Shown in pieces: positions 33,390 through 41,262 of a DNA stretch of 64,000 nucleotides (the first letter of the stretch is position 1; every line of letters starts with the position of its first letter). The notes below the pieces were generated by a model. It ran no database searches. It was not told where the DNA came from and was given only the letters and a program-made list of their open reading frames with translations. The translations under genes and the position numbers were made by a program. Origin of the DNA: Aquibaculum sediminis. GTDB lineage: Bacteria; Pseudomonadota; Alphaproteobacteria; Kiloniellales; DSM-21159. The stretch lies in assembly GCF_040712085.1 (NCBI RefSeq), contig NZ_JBFCVK010000005.1, positions 248,001-312,000 on the forward strand. The letters run 5' to 3'.

Positions 33390-34391
33390 CTATTCGATCG
33401 CGCGGATACGCTCCATGTAGGGGCCCCAGGTCGGGAAGTCCTCATTCACCTGGGCGTTGACGCCCTCGCGGAAGGCCTCGATATCCAGGCCATCCTCCTC
33501 GGTGATGAAGGTCATGCCCTTGCCTTCCAGTTCGGCAATCAGGTCCTGCTCGGCCTGCGTGGCCTGGGCCAGGGTCTCCTGGGCCATTTCGTCGAGCTCG
33601 GCGAGAATGGCCTGCTGGTCCTCCTCGCTGATGCTCTGCCAGACCTCTTCATTGATGAAGACCGGCAGCACGTTCTGCATATGCGCGGTCAGCATCACAT
33701 GGGTCTGAACCTCATAGATCTTGTTGGCATTGATCATGGTCAGCGGGTTCTCCTGACCCACGACCATGCCGGTCATCAGCGCCGTCGGCAGTTCGCTCAC
33801 CTCGACCGGAGTCGGAGTCGCACCGAAGCCGCTGACCATGCTGGTCCAGAGCTGCAGCGGAACGCCACGGAAGGGCTTGCCCTCCAGATCCGCCGGCGAG
33901 AGCACTTCCTGATTGGCGGTCATCTGGCGCGCGCCTCGGTAGAGGCGCCCGATGATGCGCATGTCGCCATTCTCGATCAGGCGCTCGTTGAACTCCTGCA
34001 TGATTTCCGAGTTGGCGGGATCAGTCGCGGCAAGCGCGTGCTCACCGTCACGATAGACGAAGGGAGCGCTGAAGACGGCGATGTCTTCCGCGAGCTGCGC
34101 CAGGGAGGCGAACTCGTGGTGCGCCATGGCGATAGAGCCGCTGCGCACGCCGTCGATGGTTTCCTGCACACCGCCAAGCTGCGAGTTGGGGAAGACGGTC
34201 ACGGTAATGCGTCCGTCGGTCACTTCGGGAATCCGCTCGGCGGCCTCGGCCCCGTACCAGTATTGGATATCCCCTTCGGCGCCCACATGGGCGTAGCGCA
34301 GGTTCACTTCCTGCGCCGAAAGGTCGGTGGCCTGCATGCCAAGCCCGAGGCTGGCAGCAACGCCTGCGGCAATAAGACTCCGGTGGAGCAT
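33390..34391 (-). CDS. dctP: TRAP transporter solute-binding protein (DctP family), system 2
   Basis: This 333-residue protein has a signal peptide (LHRSLIAAGVAASLGLGMQA, cleavage near LSAQE). DctP landmarks include VTVFPNSQLGGVQETIDGVR, GRLYRGARQMTANQ, PFRGVPLQLWTSMVSGFGATPTPV and LPTALMTGMVVGQENPL. The ATG at 34391 follows GGGAGGAAC; an in-frame start further upstream would give a non-signal extension. It heads dctP-dctQ-dctM-SAF dehydrogenase, and a GntR-type site lies 75 bases upstream. Confidence 0.9.
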   Translation of the reverse strand: MLHRSLIAAGVAASLGLGMQATDLSAQEVNLRYAHVGAEGDIQYWYGAEAAERIPEVTDGRITVTVFPNSQLGGVQETIDGVRSGSIAMAHHEFASLAQLAEDIAVFSAPFVYRDGEHALAATDPANSEIMQEFNERLIENGDMRIIGRLYRGARQMTANQEVLSPADLEGKPFRGVPLQLWTSMVSGFGATPTPVEVSELPTALMTGMVVGQENPLTMINANKIYEVQTHVMLTAHMQNVLPVFINEEVWQSISEEDQQAILAELDEMAQETLAQATQAEQDLIAELEGKGMTFITEEDGLDIEAFREGVNAQVNEDFPTWGPYMERIRAIE

Positions 34392-34465
34392 CGGTCTGTT
34401 CCTCCCATCTAGGTGTTGTTGGCCCATCGTTCTTGTTGGACAGCACGATCAAGGCTCCCCTAGAA

Positions 34466-34475
34466 TTGCATACCA
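34466..34475. promoter_or_regulatory. Candidate GntR operator in the divergent dctP 2/amidohydrolase promoter
   Basis: TTGCATACCA sits in the 150-base gap between dctP of TRAP system 2 and the divergent amidohydrolase gene. It could control both. It is identical to the site in front of the GntR gene at 28893-28902. Confidence 0.65.
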
Positions 34476-34541
34476 AAATTCCCAAGGGAAGAGCCGACGA
34501 AACGACAGCCGGACCCTAATGCCGGCAGGAAGGACGACCGC

Positions 34542-35459
34542 ATGAGTGAAGCCGAGGCCGCCGCACCGCTGCCCATCGTCGACGCGCACCAGCACTTCTG
34601 GAACCTCCAGGAAAACTACCATCCCTGGCTTTGTGATCCGGAGCCGATCCCCTTCCGCTATGGCGACTACAGCGCCATCCGCCGCAATTATCTTCCCGCG
34701 GACTACCGGCGGGACAGCCAGGATTTCCGCATCGTCAAGACGGTCCACATCGAGGCCGAACACGACCCGAGTGACGCGCTGGGCGAAACCCGCTGGCTGG
34801 AGGCCCTGGCCGAGCGGGAGGGCCTGCCCAGCGCCTGCGTCGCCCAGGCTTGGCTGGACCGCCCCGATGTGGAGGAGGTGCTGGCGGCGCAGGCGGCACA
34901 TTCGCTGGTGCGCGGCATCCGGCACAAGCCACGCTCGGCCGGCAGCCCCGATGCCGCGCAGCGTGGCGAAGCCGGCTCGATGGACTGTCCGACCTGGCGC
35001 GCCGGCTATGCCCTGCTGGCGCAACACGGCCTGTCCTTCGACCTGCAGACGCCCTGGTGGCACCTGGACGCGGCAGCCGACCTCGCGCGCGACTTCCCGC
35101 AGACCCAGATCATCATCAACCACACGGCCTTGCCTGCCGACCGCAGTGAAGAAGGGCTGGGTGCCTGGCGGCGGGCGCTGGAGACCGTTTCCGACCTGCC
35201 CAATGTGGCGATGAAGATCTCCGGCCTGGGGCGGCCGGGACTGCCCTGGGCCGTGGAGGCCAATCGGCCCATTATTCGCGACGCCATCGGGATCCTGGGC
35301 GTCACGCGCTGCCTTTTTGCCAGCAACTATCCGGTGGACAGCCTGGTCGGCAGCTTCAGCGAGATCTTCGGCGGCTTCCTGGCCGCGGTGGACGATCTCT
35401 CTCCAGTCGCCAAGCACGCCCTCTTCCACGAGAACGCGGTTCGCATCTATCGCCTGTAA
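34542..35459 (+). CDS. Amidohydrolase-2 family hydrolase (lactonase-like)
   Basis: This 305-residue TIM-barrel metal hydrolase has the N-terminal metal motif DAHQHFW. HIEAEHDP, GIRHKPRS, IIINHTALP, MKISGLGRPG and FASNYPVDS mark the successive strands. Relatives include L-fuconolactonase, L-rhamnono-lactonase and 2-pyrone-4,6-dicarboxylate lactonase, all opening sugar-acid or aromatic-derived lactones. It is the first gene of a two-gene operon with a 3-hydroxyacid dehydrogenase. Lactone opening of the imported compound or its oxidation product is a reasonable inference. Confidence 0.8.
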   Translation: MSEAEAAAPLPIVDAHQHFWNLQENYHPWLCDPEPIPFRYGDYSAIRRNYLPADYRRDSQDFRIVKTVHIEAEHDPSDALGETRWLEALAEREGLPSACVAQAWLDRPDVEEVLAAQAAHSLVRGIRHKPRSAGSPDAAQRGEAGSMDCPTWRAGYALLAQHGLSFDLQTPWWHLDAAADLARDFPQTQIIINHTALPADRSEEGLGAWRRALETVSDLPNVAMKISGLGRPGLPWAVEANRPIIRDAIGILGVTRCLFASNYPVDSLVGSFSEIFGGFLAAVDDLSPVAKHALFHENAVRIYRL

Positions 35460-35488
35460 GCCTTCATAAACAGAACGGGAGGAATAGC

Positions 35489-36358
35489 ATGTCTCAAACA
35501 GTTGGTTTCATCGGCCTGGGCCTCATGGGCACCGGATTCACGACACGCCTGATCGCCACTGGCCACAAGGTGGTCGGCTTCGATCTCGACGAGACCCGCC
35601 GGCAGGAAGCGCAGAGCCGCGGCGTTGAGGTGGCCGAGTCCGCCAGTGCCGTTGCCGCGCAGAGCCACATTCTGGCCATCTGCGTCACCACGACCGCCGC
35701 CGTGGCAGCCGTGGTGGAGGAACTGGCCGGCAGCGGCCAGATAAAGGGCAAAACCGTCGCCGACTTCTCGACCACCGAGATGGACACCACCATGAAGGCC
35801 GCCGCTCAGGTGGCCGAGGCGGGCGGCCAGTTCCTGGATGCCCCCGTTTCCGGCGGCCCGCCGGCCGCCGAAGCCGGCACGCTTGCCATCATGGCCGGCG
35901 GCGACAGCGCGGCCGTGGAAGCCGCCCGGCCGCTGCTGGAGCAGTTGGGTCGCCTGACCTACATGGGCCCCAGCGGGGCCGGGCAGGCAACCAAGCTCGT
36001 CAACCAGGCGCTCTGCCTCACCAACTACTGCATCGTGGCCGAAGGGCTGCGCCTGGCCGAGGCCTATGGCGTCGATGCCCGCAAGATCCCCGAGGCCCTG
36101 GAGCCCGGCCTGGGCAACTCCGCGGTGCTGCAGAACATCTTCCCGCGCATGGTCGAACGGGACTATGCGCCGCGCGGCTATGCGCGCCAGATTCTCAAGG
36201 ATCTGGAAATGCTGCACGAGGCCACGCGCAAGCAGCATATCGCGATGCCCATGGCGGCTACCGCGACCACGCTGTTCCGCCTGCTGGTTTCTCAGGGGCA
36301 CAGCGAGCTGGATGGGGCGGCCGTGGTGAAGCTCTACCCCGAGCAAAACAAGGAGTAA
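35489..36358 (+). CDS. 3-hydroxyacid dehydrogenase (HIBADH/threonate dehydrogenase type)
   Basis: This 289-residue NAD(P)-dependent enzyme begins with a Rossmann motif (VGFIGLGLMGTGFTTRL). The substrate loop is FLDAPVSGGPPAAEAGTLAI, and Lys in GAGQATKLVNQAL is the catalytic lysine of the beta-hydroxyacid dehydrogenase family. Members oxidise 3-hydroxyisobutyrate, tartronate semialdehyde (reverse), L-threonate or related acids. GGGAGGAAT precedes the ATG. Context in the GntR/TRAP locus suggests an acid-sugar or hydroxyacid substrate rather than valine breakdown, which has its own mmsB at 50992-51888. Confidence 0.85.
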   Translation: MSQTVGFIGLGLMGTGFTTRLIATGHKVVGFDLDETRRQEAQSRGVEVAESASAVAAQSHILAICVTTTAAVAAVVEELAGSGQIKGKTVADFSTTEMDTTMKAAAQVAEAGGQFLDAPVSGGPPAAEAGTLAIMAGGDSAAVEAARPLLEQLGRLTYMGPSGAGQATKLVNQALCLTNYCIVAEGLRLAEAYGVDARKIPEALEPGLGNSAVLQNIFPRMVERDYAPRGYARQILKDLEMLHEATRKQHIAMPMAATATTLFRLLVSQGHSELDGAAVVKLYPEQNKE

Positions 36359-36531
36359 GTCCTCCAACCCGGAACCTCTCAATTGGGCGCAGGGTTCACC
36401 GCAGCATAGGCCGCACGCCGCGGCACCTGCGGGAGGCAGCGTCGATGGAGAGGGTCGGGGGCCGGTTGTATCGAAGGCTATCGATTTGCCATTTGGCATT
36501 CAGCCTGGGCCATGGAGGCATCTGATCCGCC

Positions 36532-37614
36532 ATGCTGTCGTTAGAGGCACTCCTTCCATCCGGTCGCTACAAGGATGCGCTGCGGATCGCGCTGCAGTCG
36601 GTGGCGGCGGCGCTGCTGGCTTATGGCGTTATGCTGCAACTGGGCCTGGGTCAGCTTTCCTGGGCGATCATCGCAGCGCTCTTCTCCATCCACGCCAGCC
36701 TGGACGCCACCGTTGGCGCGAGCATGCAGCGCCTCGTAGCCGCTGGGCTGGGCGCTGGGCTGGGCGTGGCCGTGGTTTATTTCTTCAGCGGCTTCGAGTT
36801 GATGCCGCTGCGCATCGCCCTGGTCGCCGCGATCACCAATGCGCTGGCAAACCTGGAACCCGAGCTGGACTATGCGGCCGCTGCCGGCGCAGTGGTCGCA
36901 CTTCAGCCGACAGCCGACCTGGAAGGTGCCGCTGGAACGGCACTGGCGGTGGGCATCGGCGGTGCGGCGGGGGCCGTCGCCAGCGTGACCATCTGGCCGG
37001 AACTGGGCCGCCACAGGGCCCAGCGCTCCCTCGCCACTGCCTTGCGTCAGTGCCTGAAGCTTGTGGAATTCACCCTAAGGGCCACGTCCCGCGAGTTGAG
37101 CCGGGAGGAGCGGCGCGAGCGTAGCGACGTCCAGCGTTCCACGTTGGAGACCCTGCAGGAAGCCCGCAGCGTTGCCGACGCGACCCGCTTTCGGGCGCGC
37201 TTGGCCAGTGGGGCTGGCATTCGCGAGATGACCCGCCAGACGGAAAAGCTCTGGTACAGCCTGATCATCATTGATCGCGTCGTCGCCCGCGGGCGCGATC
37301 AGTTCGGGCCGAAAGATCACGAAGCCATCATGCCGCACTTCACCGAGGCGCATCGAGCGCTTTGTGAGTTGCTGCCCGCCTTGGCCGAAATGATCGAGAA
37401 GAACCAGACCACCGGTCCCGACCAGGACCTCTGGGAGCGCTTCCACGAGGCGCAGCGCTCTGCACAGAGCTGTCTGAGCGAACGCGAGGCAGAGCGAAAC
37501 AGCATTCATGAACGCGCGATCCAGGCGCTGCTGTTCGGTCTTGACGAATTGCGCCTCGCCATAAGCGAACTGCAGAACCTGGCGACCTGCGGCAAGACCG
37601 ACGGTCCGGACTGA
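36532..37614 (+). CDS. FUSC/aromatic-acid-exporter-like membrane protein
   Basis: This 360-residue protein has an N-terminal membrane half of about 160 residues with six short helices (ALRIALQSVAAALLAYGVML, LSWAIIAALFSIHASLDATV, LVAAGLGAGLGVAVVYFFSG). A helical cytoplasmic C-terminal half follows. This is the layout of FUSC/ArAE proteins proposed to export aromatic acids. No membrane-fusion partner is adjacent. The end is 15 bases from phaR on the other strand. The function is inferred from the fold only. Confidence 0.7.
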   Translation: MLSLEALLPSGRYKDALRIALQSVAAALLAYGVMLQLGLGQLSWAIIAALFSIHASLDATVGASMQRLVAAGLGAGLGVAVVYFFSGFELMPLRIALVAAITNALANLEPELDYAAAAGAVVALQPTADLEGAAGTALAVGIGGAAGAVASVTIWPELGRHRAQRSLATALRQCLKLVEFTLRATSRELSREERRERSDVQRSTLETLQEARSVADATRFRARLASGAGIREMTRQTEKLWYSLIIIDRVVARGRDQFGPKDHEAIMPHFTEAHRALCELLPALAEMIEKNQTTGPDQDLWERFHEAQRSAQSCLSEREAERNSIHERAIQALLFGLDELRLAISELQNLATCGKTDGPD

Positions 37615-37629
37615 ACGCAGCGGGCGGGT

Positions 37630-38286
37630 TTACCCTTTCTTGTCGTCCTTCTCGTCGGAAAGCTTGTCGAGTTGCTGGCGCAGCAGCTCGACCTGTTCGC
37701 GCAGGCTGTCCAATTGCGCCCCGGCATCGGCTGGCCCTTCCGGCGGGGTGCCGGGACCGGAGGGTGCGGCGCCGGCAGAGGGGTTGGAGCCGGAAGCAGA
37801 ACCTGACGCTCCCTGCCCCTGGAAGGGCGCAAACATCTGCATGGCCCGTTCGAACATGGCCATATTCTGCTTGCTCATCTCCTCGATGCCGCGCATCGGC
37901 AAGGAACCGCCCATGGCATCCTGCATGGCCTTGGCCATGGCTTCCTGGTTGCCGGTGAAGGACTGCATCATCTGCTCTAGGTAGCCCGGAACCATCCAAC
38001 CCATGCCGTGACCGTAAAAGGAGATGAGCTGGCGCAGGAAGGATATGGGAAGCAGGTTCTCGCCCTTGGCCTCCTCTTCCACGATGATCTGCGTCAGCAC
38101 CGGGCGGGTGATGTCCTCCCCGCTCTTGGCGTCATAGACCACGAATTCCACACCTTCCTTCACCATCTGGCACAGATGATCCAGGGTGACGTAGCTGCTG
38201 GTCGCCGTGTTATAGAGCCGTCGGTTGGCATATTTCTTGATAATGATCGGCGACGTTTCGTCCCTGGTGCCGTTTTTTGCGGTCAC
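37630..38286 (-). CDS. phaR: Polyhydroxyalkanoate synthesis regulator PhaR
   Basis: This 218-residue protein has an N-terminal PHA-accumulation DNA-binding domain (IIIKKYANRRLYNTATSSYVTL). The polymer-sensing PHB_acc region follows (ISFLRQLISFYGHGMGWMVPGYLEQMMQ), with a Gly/Ser/Pro spacer and a C-terminal coiled coil. It represses phasin and its own genes and leaves DNA when polymer granules form. The GTG at 38286 follows GAGGGAC; an in-frame upstream ATG would add Arg-rich residues and cover the palindrome. It is divergent from the PHA synthase genes, with a likely operator at 38336-38355. Confidence 0.93.
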   Translation of the reverse strand: MTAKNGTRDETSPIIIKKYANRRLYNTATSSYVTLDHLCQMVKEGVEFVVYDAKSGEDITRPVLTQIIVEEEAKGENLLPISFLRQLISFYGHGMGWMVPGYLEQMMQSFTGNQEAMAKAMQDAMGGSLPMRGIEEMSKQNMAMFERAMQMFAPFQGQGASGSASGSNPSAGAAPSGPGTPPEGPADAGAQLDSLREQVELLRQQLDKLSDEKDDKKG

Positions 38287-38335
38287 GTCCCTCGCCTCTC
38301 GCCGTTGCGTTGTATCAGCTATCCGCTGGCGGGCG

Positions 38336-38355
38336 ATTGTGCGGTGCCGCACAAT
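38336..38355. promoter_or_regulatory. Perfect 20-bp palindrome, candidate PhaR operator
   Basis: ATTGTGCGGTGCCGCACAAT has two perfect 9-bp arms around TG. It lies 50 bases before phaR and 66 bases before the divergent PhaE-like gene. Its TTGTGC/GCACAA form resembles GC-rich sites bound by PhaR proteins elsewhere. Shared control of both transcripts is likely. Confidence 0.65.
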
Positions 38356-38420
38356 TTACTGTCAATGTAATGATTCCCGGGCGGTGGCCGAGGCCACCCA
38401 TAGCGGGCTATAGTGCCGCC

Positions 38421-38849
38421 ATGAACCGGCAGCATGATCTCGAGACCCTGGCGCAGCGCTATATCGACGCCTTTGAGGCCGAAGACAGCGCCCTGCCCGC
38501 CGACACCGCGTTCGGCGAAGCGATGGACCGCCTCACTCGAGCCTGGTTCGAAGCGGCCGGCGCCGGCTGGGCGCTTGCGCCGCGTCTCTGGAACGCCGGC
38601 CCCCTGGCTCCAAGCGAAACAGCCTCGGCGCACGCCACGGGAGAACAGGCACGCCATGACCGCACCCCCGCACCCGCAGCGGCAACCGGAAAAGCAGCCA
38701 CCACGCCCCCGCCTGGGCCCTCGCCCGCTCAGCCTGCATCTGGCGGCAGCGCAGGCGACCTGGCGGCGCTCCGTGCTCGCCTGGCAGAACTGGAGCGCCA
38801 GCTCGCCGCCATGGAAGGCGCCACCAAGCGCAGCCCTGGCTCTCGCTGA
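38421..38849 (+). CDS. Small PhaE-like protein overlapping the synthase gene
   Basis: This frame of 142 codons starts MNRQHDLETLAQRYIDAFEA and contains a Trp-containing helix (LTRAWFEAAGAGWALAPRLW). A Pro/Ala linker and a C-terminal coiled coil (LAALRARLAELERQLAAMEG) follow. This resembles a shortened PhaE, the partner of class III PHA synthases, which also ends in a coiled coil. It overlaps the synthase reading frame by up to 194 bases in another frame. Amphipathic helices support it as coding. PhaE assignment is tentative because no conserved catalytic motif exists and it is less than half the usual length. Confidence 0.6.
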   Translation: MNRQHDLETLAQRYIDAFEAEDSALPADTAFGEAMDRLTRAWFEAAGAGWALAPRLWNAGPLAPSETASAHATGEQARHDRTPAPAAATGKAATTPPPGPSPAQPASGGSAGDLAALRARLAELERQLAAMEGATKRSPGSR

Positions 38850-40059
38850 AGACCTGTCGGACGTCGTTCCCGAGCACTTCACCGCAGCGCTGGAAAAGGA
38901 GATCGCGGCACGCAGCAGCGCCTTCCTTGCCGCCATAGCCGCCTATCGCCGACACCCCTATTGCCGCCGCCTGACCGACCCACCCACACTCTGGGAGGCT
39001 GGCGCAACGCGGTTGTTGGATTTCGGAGACCCGGAGGAGGAGCGGCCGCCCATCCTGCTGGTGCCCTCCCTGGTCAATCGCGCCTACATCCTCGACCTGA
39101 TGGAAGACCGCAGCTTTGCCCGCTGGCTCGCCACGCCGGAGGCGGCCGGCGGCTTCCGCCCGCTGCTGCTGGACTGGGGCGCGCCCGGCGAGGCGGAAAG
39201 CGGCTTCACCCTCACCGATTATATTGTCGGCCGCCTGGAAGGCGCTTTCGACCGGGTGTTAGCGGAAACCGGTCGCCCGCCACTGGTGCTCGGCTACTGC
39301 ATGGGCGGTCTGCTCACACTCGCCCTGGCCCAGCGGCGCGGGCAAGAAATGAGCGGCCTCGCCCTGATGGCAACGCCCTGGGACTTCCATGCCGCACCCG
39401 GCCAGGCCGGCGTTGCGCGCAGCGCGCTGCTCAGCTGGTCGCCGGTCATGGAGTTGCTCGGCCAGTTGCCCGTGGACGCGGTACAGGCACTCTTCACCAC
39501 GCTCGATCCGCTGACGGCCGTGCACAAGTTCCGGCGCTTCGCCCGACTCGACCCGAACAGTCCTGAGGCACAGGCCTTTGTTGCCCTGGAGGACTGGCTG
39601 AACGACGGCGTGGCGCTCACCGCCCCGGTCGCCCGGGAATGCCTGGGCGGCTGGTACGCCCGCAACGAGCCGGTGAAGGGACGCTGGCGTGTCGCCGGGC
39701 AGCCGGTGGAACCGGCGGCGATCGAGGTATCCACACTCTGTGTCATTCCCAAGAGCGACCGCATCGTGCCCCCGGCCTCCGCCCGTGCCCTGGCTGCTGC
39801 ACTGCCGCACGCCAGCCTGCAGCAACCTGCGGCCGGGCACATCGGCATGATCGCCAGCGCCCGTGCGCGCAAGACCCTCTGGCCCGAACTGGCCGAATGG
39901 CTGGCGCAAAAGGCCCGGACCGGAACCTTGAGGGGGCGTGGCGGGCGCAGTAAGGTGCAGCATAATGCTGCGTTGCGGCGAGAGGGGCCCGCACGCGGTG
40001 CCAGACTGCAAAGCGCGGCCGCGAAAGGCCGCAAGCGCAAAAGGAGCGATCCAACATGA
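38656..40059 (+). CDS. Class III-like polyhydroxyalkanoate synthase (PhaC-like)
   Basis: This protein of up to 467 residues has an alpha/beta-hydrolase domain with the PHA-synthase lipase-like box GYCMGG (nucleophile Cys215), Asp368 in KSDRIVP and His395 in GHIGMI. LVNRAYILDLMEDRSFARWL and LLLDWGAPG match class III PhaC. It polymerises 3-hydroxyacyl-CoA. ATG 38656 is preceded by GGGAGAACAGG, but the first 40-60 residues are low-complexity and overlap the PhaE-like frame, so initiation at GTG 38773 is possible. The basic tail after residue 425 is unusual. It overlaps phaA by 4 bases. Confidence 0.8.
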   Translation: MTAPPHPQRQPEKQPPRPRLGPRPLSLHLAAAQATWRRSVLAWQNWSASSPPWKAPPSAALALAEDLSDVVPEHFTAALEKEIAARSSAFLAAIAAYRRHPYCRRLTDPPTLWEAGATRLLDFGDPEEERPPILLVPSLVNRAYILDLMEDRSFARWLATPEAAGGFRPLLLDWGAPGEAESGFTLTDYIVGRLEGAFDRVLAETGRPPLVLGYCMGGLLTLALAQRRGQEMSGLALMATPWDFHAAPGQAGVARSALLSWSPVMELLGQLPVDAVQALFTTLDPLTAVHKFRRFARLDPNSPEAQAFVALEDWLNDGVALTAPVARECLGGWYARNEPVKGRWRVAGQPVEPAAIEVSTLCVIPKSDRIVPPASARALAAALPHASLQQPAAGHIGMIASARARKTLWPELAEWLAQKARTGTLRGRGGRSKVQHNAALRREGPARGARLQSAAAKGRKRKRSDPT

Positions 40060-41231
40060 CGAACGTGGTGATCGTCGGCGCCGCCCGGACTCCGGTCGGT
40101 GCATTCAACGGCGGACTGTCCAGCCTGGCTGCTTCCTACCTCGGCGGCGTGGCCATCGAAGCCGCGCTGCAGCGTGCCAAGGTGGAGCCCGGCGATGTGG
40201 ACGAGGTGGTGCTCGGCCAGATCCTCACCGCCGGAACCGGCCAGAACCCGGCCCGCCAGGCGGCCATGCAGGCCCAGGTGCCGCAGGAAAAGACCGCCTA
40301 TCAGATCAACCAGCTTTGCGGCTCCGGACTGCGCGCCGTGGCGCTCGGCTACCAGGCGATTGCCACCGGCGATGCCAACATCATCGTGGCCGGCGGCCAG
40401 GAATCCATGAGCCAGGCCCCGCACTGCGCCAACCTGCGCAACGGCCACAAGATGGGCGACGTGAAGTTCATCGACACCATGCTCAAGGACGGCCTCTGGG
40501 ACGCTTTCCACGGCTATCACATGGGCAATACCGCAGAGAACGTGGCCCGCAAGTGGCAACTCACCCGCGATGAGCAGGACGCTTTTGCCGCCGCCTCCCA
40601 GCAGAAGACCGAGGCGGCGCAGAAGGCCGGCCGCTTCCAGGAGGAAATCGTTCCGGTCACCATCAAGACCCGCAAGGGCGAGACCGTGGTGAGCCATGAT
40701 GAGCACCCGAAGCATGGAACCACGGCGGAAAGCCTGACCAAGCTGCGCCCGGCCTTCGACAAGGAAGGCACGGTGACGGCCGGCAATGCCAGCGGCATCA
40801 ACGACGGCGCTGCCGCGGTCGTGCTGATGAGCGCCGAAGAGGCCCAGCGTCGCGGCCTCGCACCCATGGCGCGCATCGTCTCCTGGGCCACCTGCGGCGT
40901 CGATCCGGCGATCATGGGCACCGGGCCGATCCCGGCCAGCCGCAAGGCACTGGAGAAGGCCGGCTGGTCCGTGGAGGATCTCGACCTGATCGAGGCCAAC
41001 GAGGCCTTCGCCGCCCAGGCGCTGGCGGTGAACAAGGACATGGGCTGGGACCCGGAGAAGGTGAACGTCAACGGCGGTGCCATCGCGCTCGGCCACCCCA
41101 TCGGGGCCTCCGGCGCCCGCGTGCTCAACACCCTGCTGTTCGAGATGGCGCGGCGCGATGCCAAGAAGGGCCTCGCCACGCTTTGCATCGGCGGCGGCAT
41201 GGGCATCGCCATGTGCCTGGCCCGCGACTGA
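40056..41231 (+). CDS. phaA: Acetyl-CoA acetyltransferase (beta-ketothiolase)
   Basis: This 391-residue biosynthetic thiolase condenses two acetyl-CoA to acetoacetyl-CoA. Cys88 in NQLCGSGLRAV is the acylated residue, and His in GHPIGASGARVL and Cys in LCIGGGMGIAM complete the active site. It overlaps the PhaC-like gene by 4 bases, tying it to polyhydroxybutyrate synthesis. The acetoacetyl-CoA reductase gene phaB, usually next, is absent here, so the reductase must be encoded elsewhere. Confidence 0.93.
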   Translation: MTNVVIVGAARTPVGAFNGGLSSLAASYLGGVAIEAALQRAKVEPGDVDEVVLGQILTAGTGQNPARQAAMQAQVPQEKTAYQINQLCGSGLRAVALGYQAIATGDANIIVAGGQESMSQAPHCANLRNGHKMGDVKFIDTMLKDGLWDAFHGYHMGNTAENVARKWQLTRDEQDAFAAASQQKTEAAQKAGRFQEEIVPVTIKTRKGETVVSHDEHPKHGTTAESLTKLRPAFDKEGTVTAGNASGINDGAAAVVLMSAEEAQRRGLAPMARIVSWATCGVDPAIMGTGPIPASRKALEKAGWSVEDLDLIEANEAFAAQALAVNKDMGWDPEKVNVNGGAIALGHPIGASGARVLNTLLFEMARRDAKKGLATLCIGGGMGIAMCLARD

Positions 41232-41262
41232 GTTGACAGGCGCGACCCCGCGCGGGTGATCG

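Noticed and set aside
38434..38655. In-frame upstream extension of the PhaC-like protein
   Set aside because: Its residues are Arg/Pro/Ser-rich shadow of the PhaE-like frame, which shows amphipathic helices instead.
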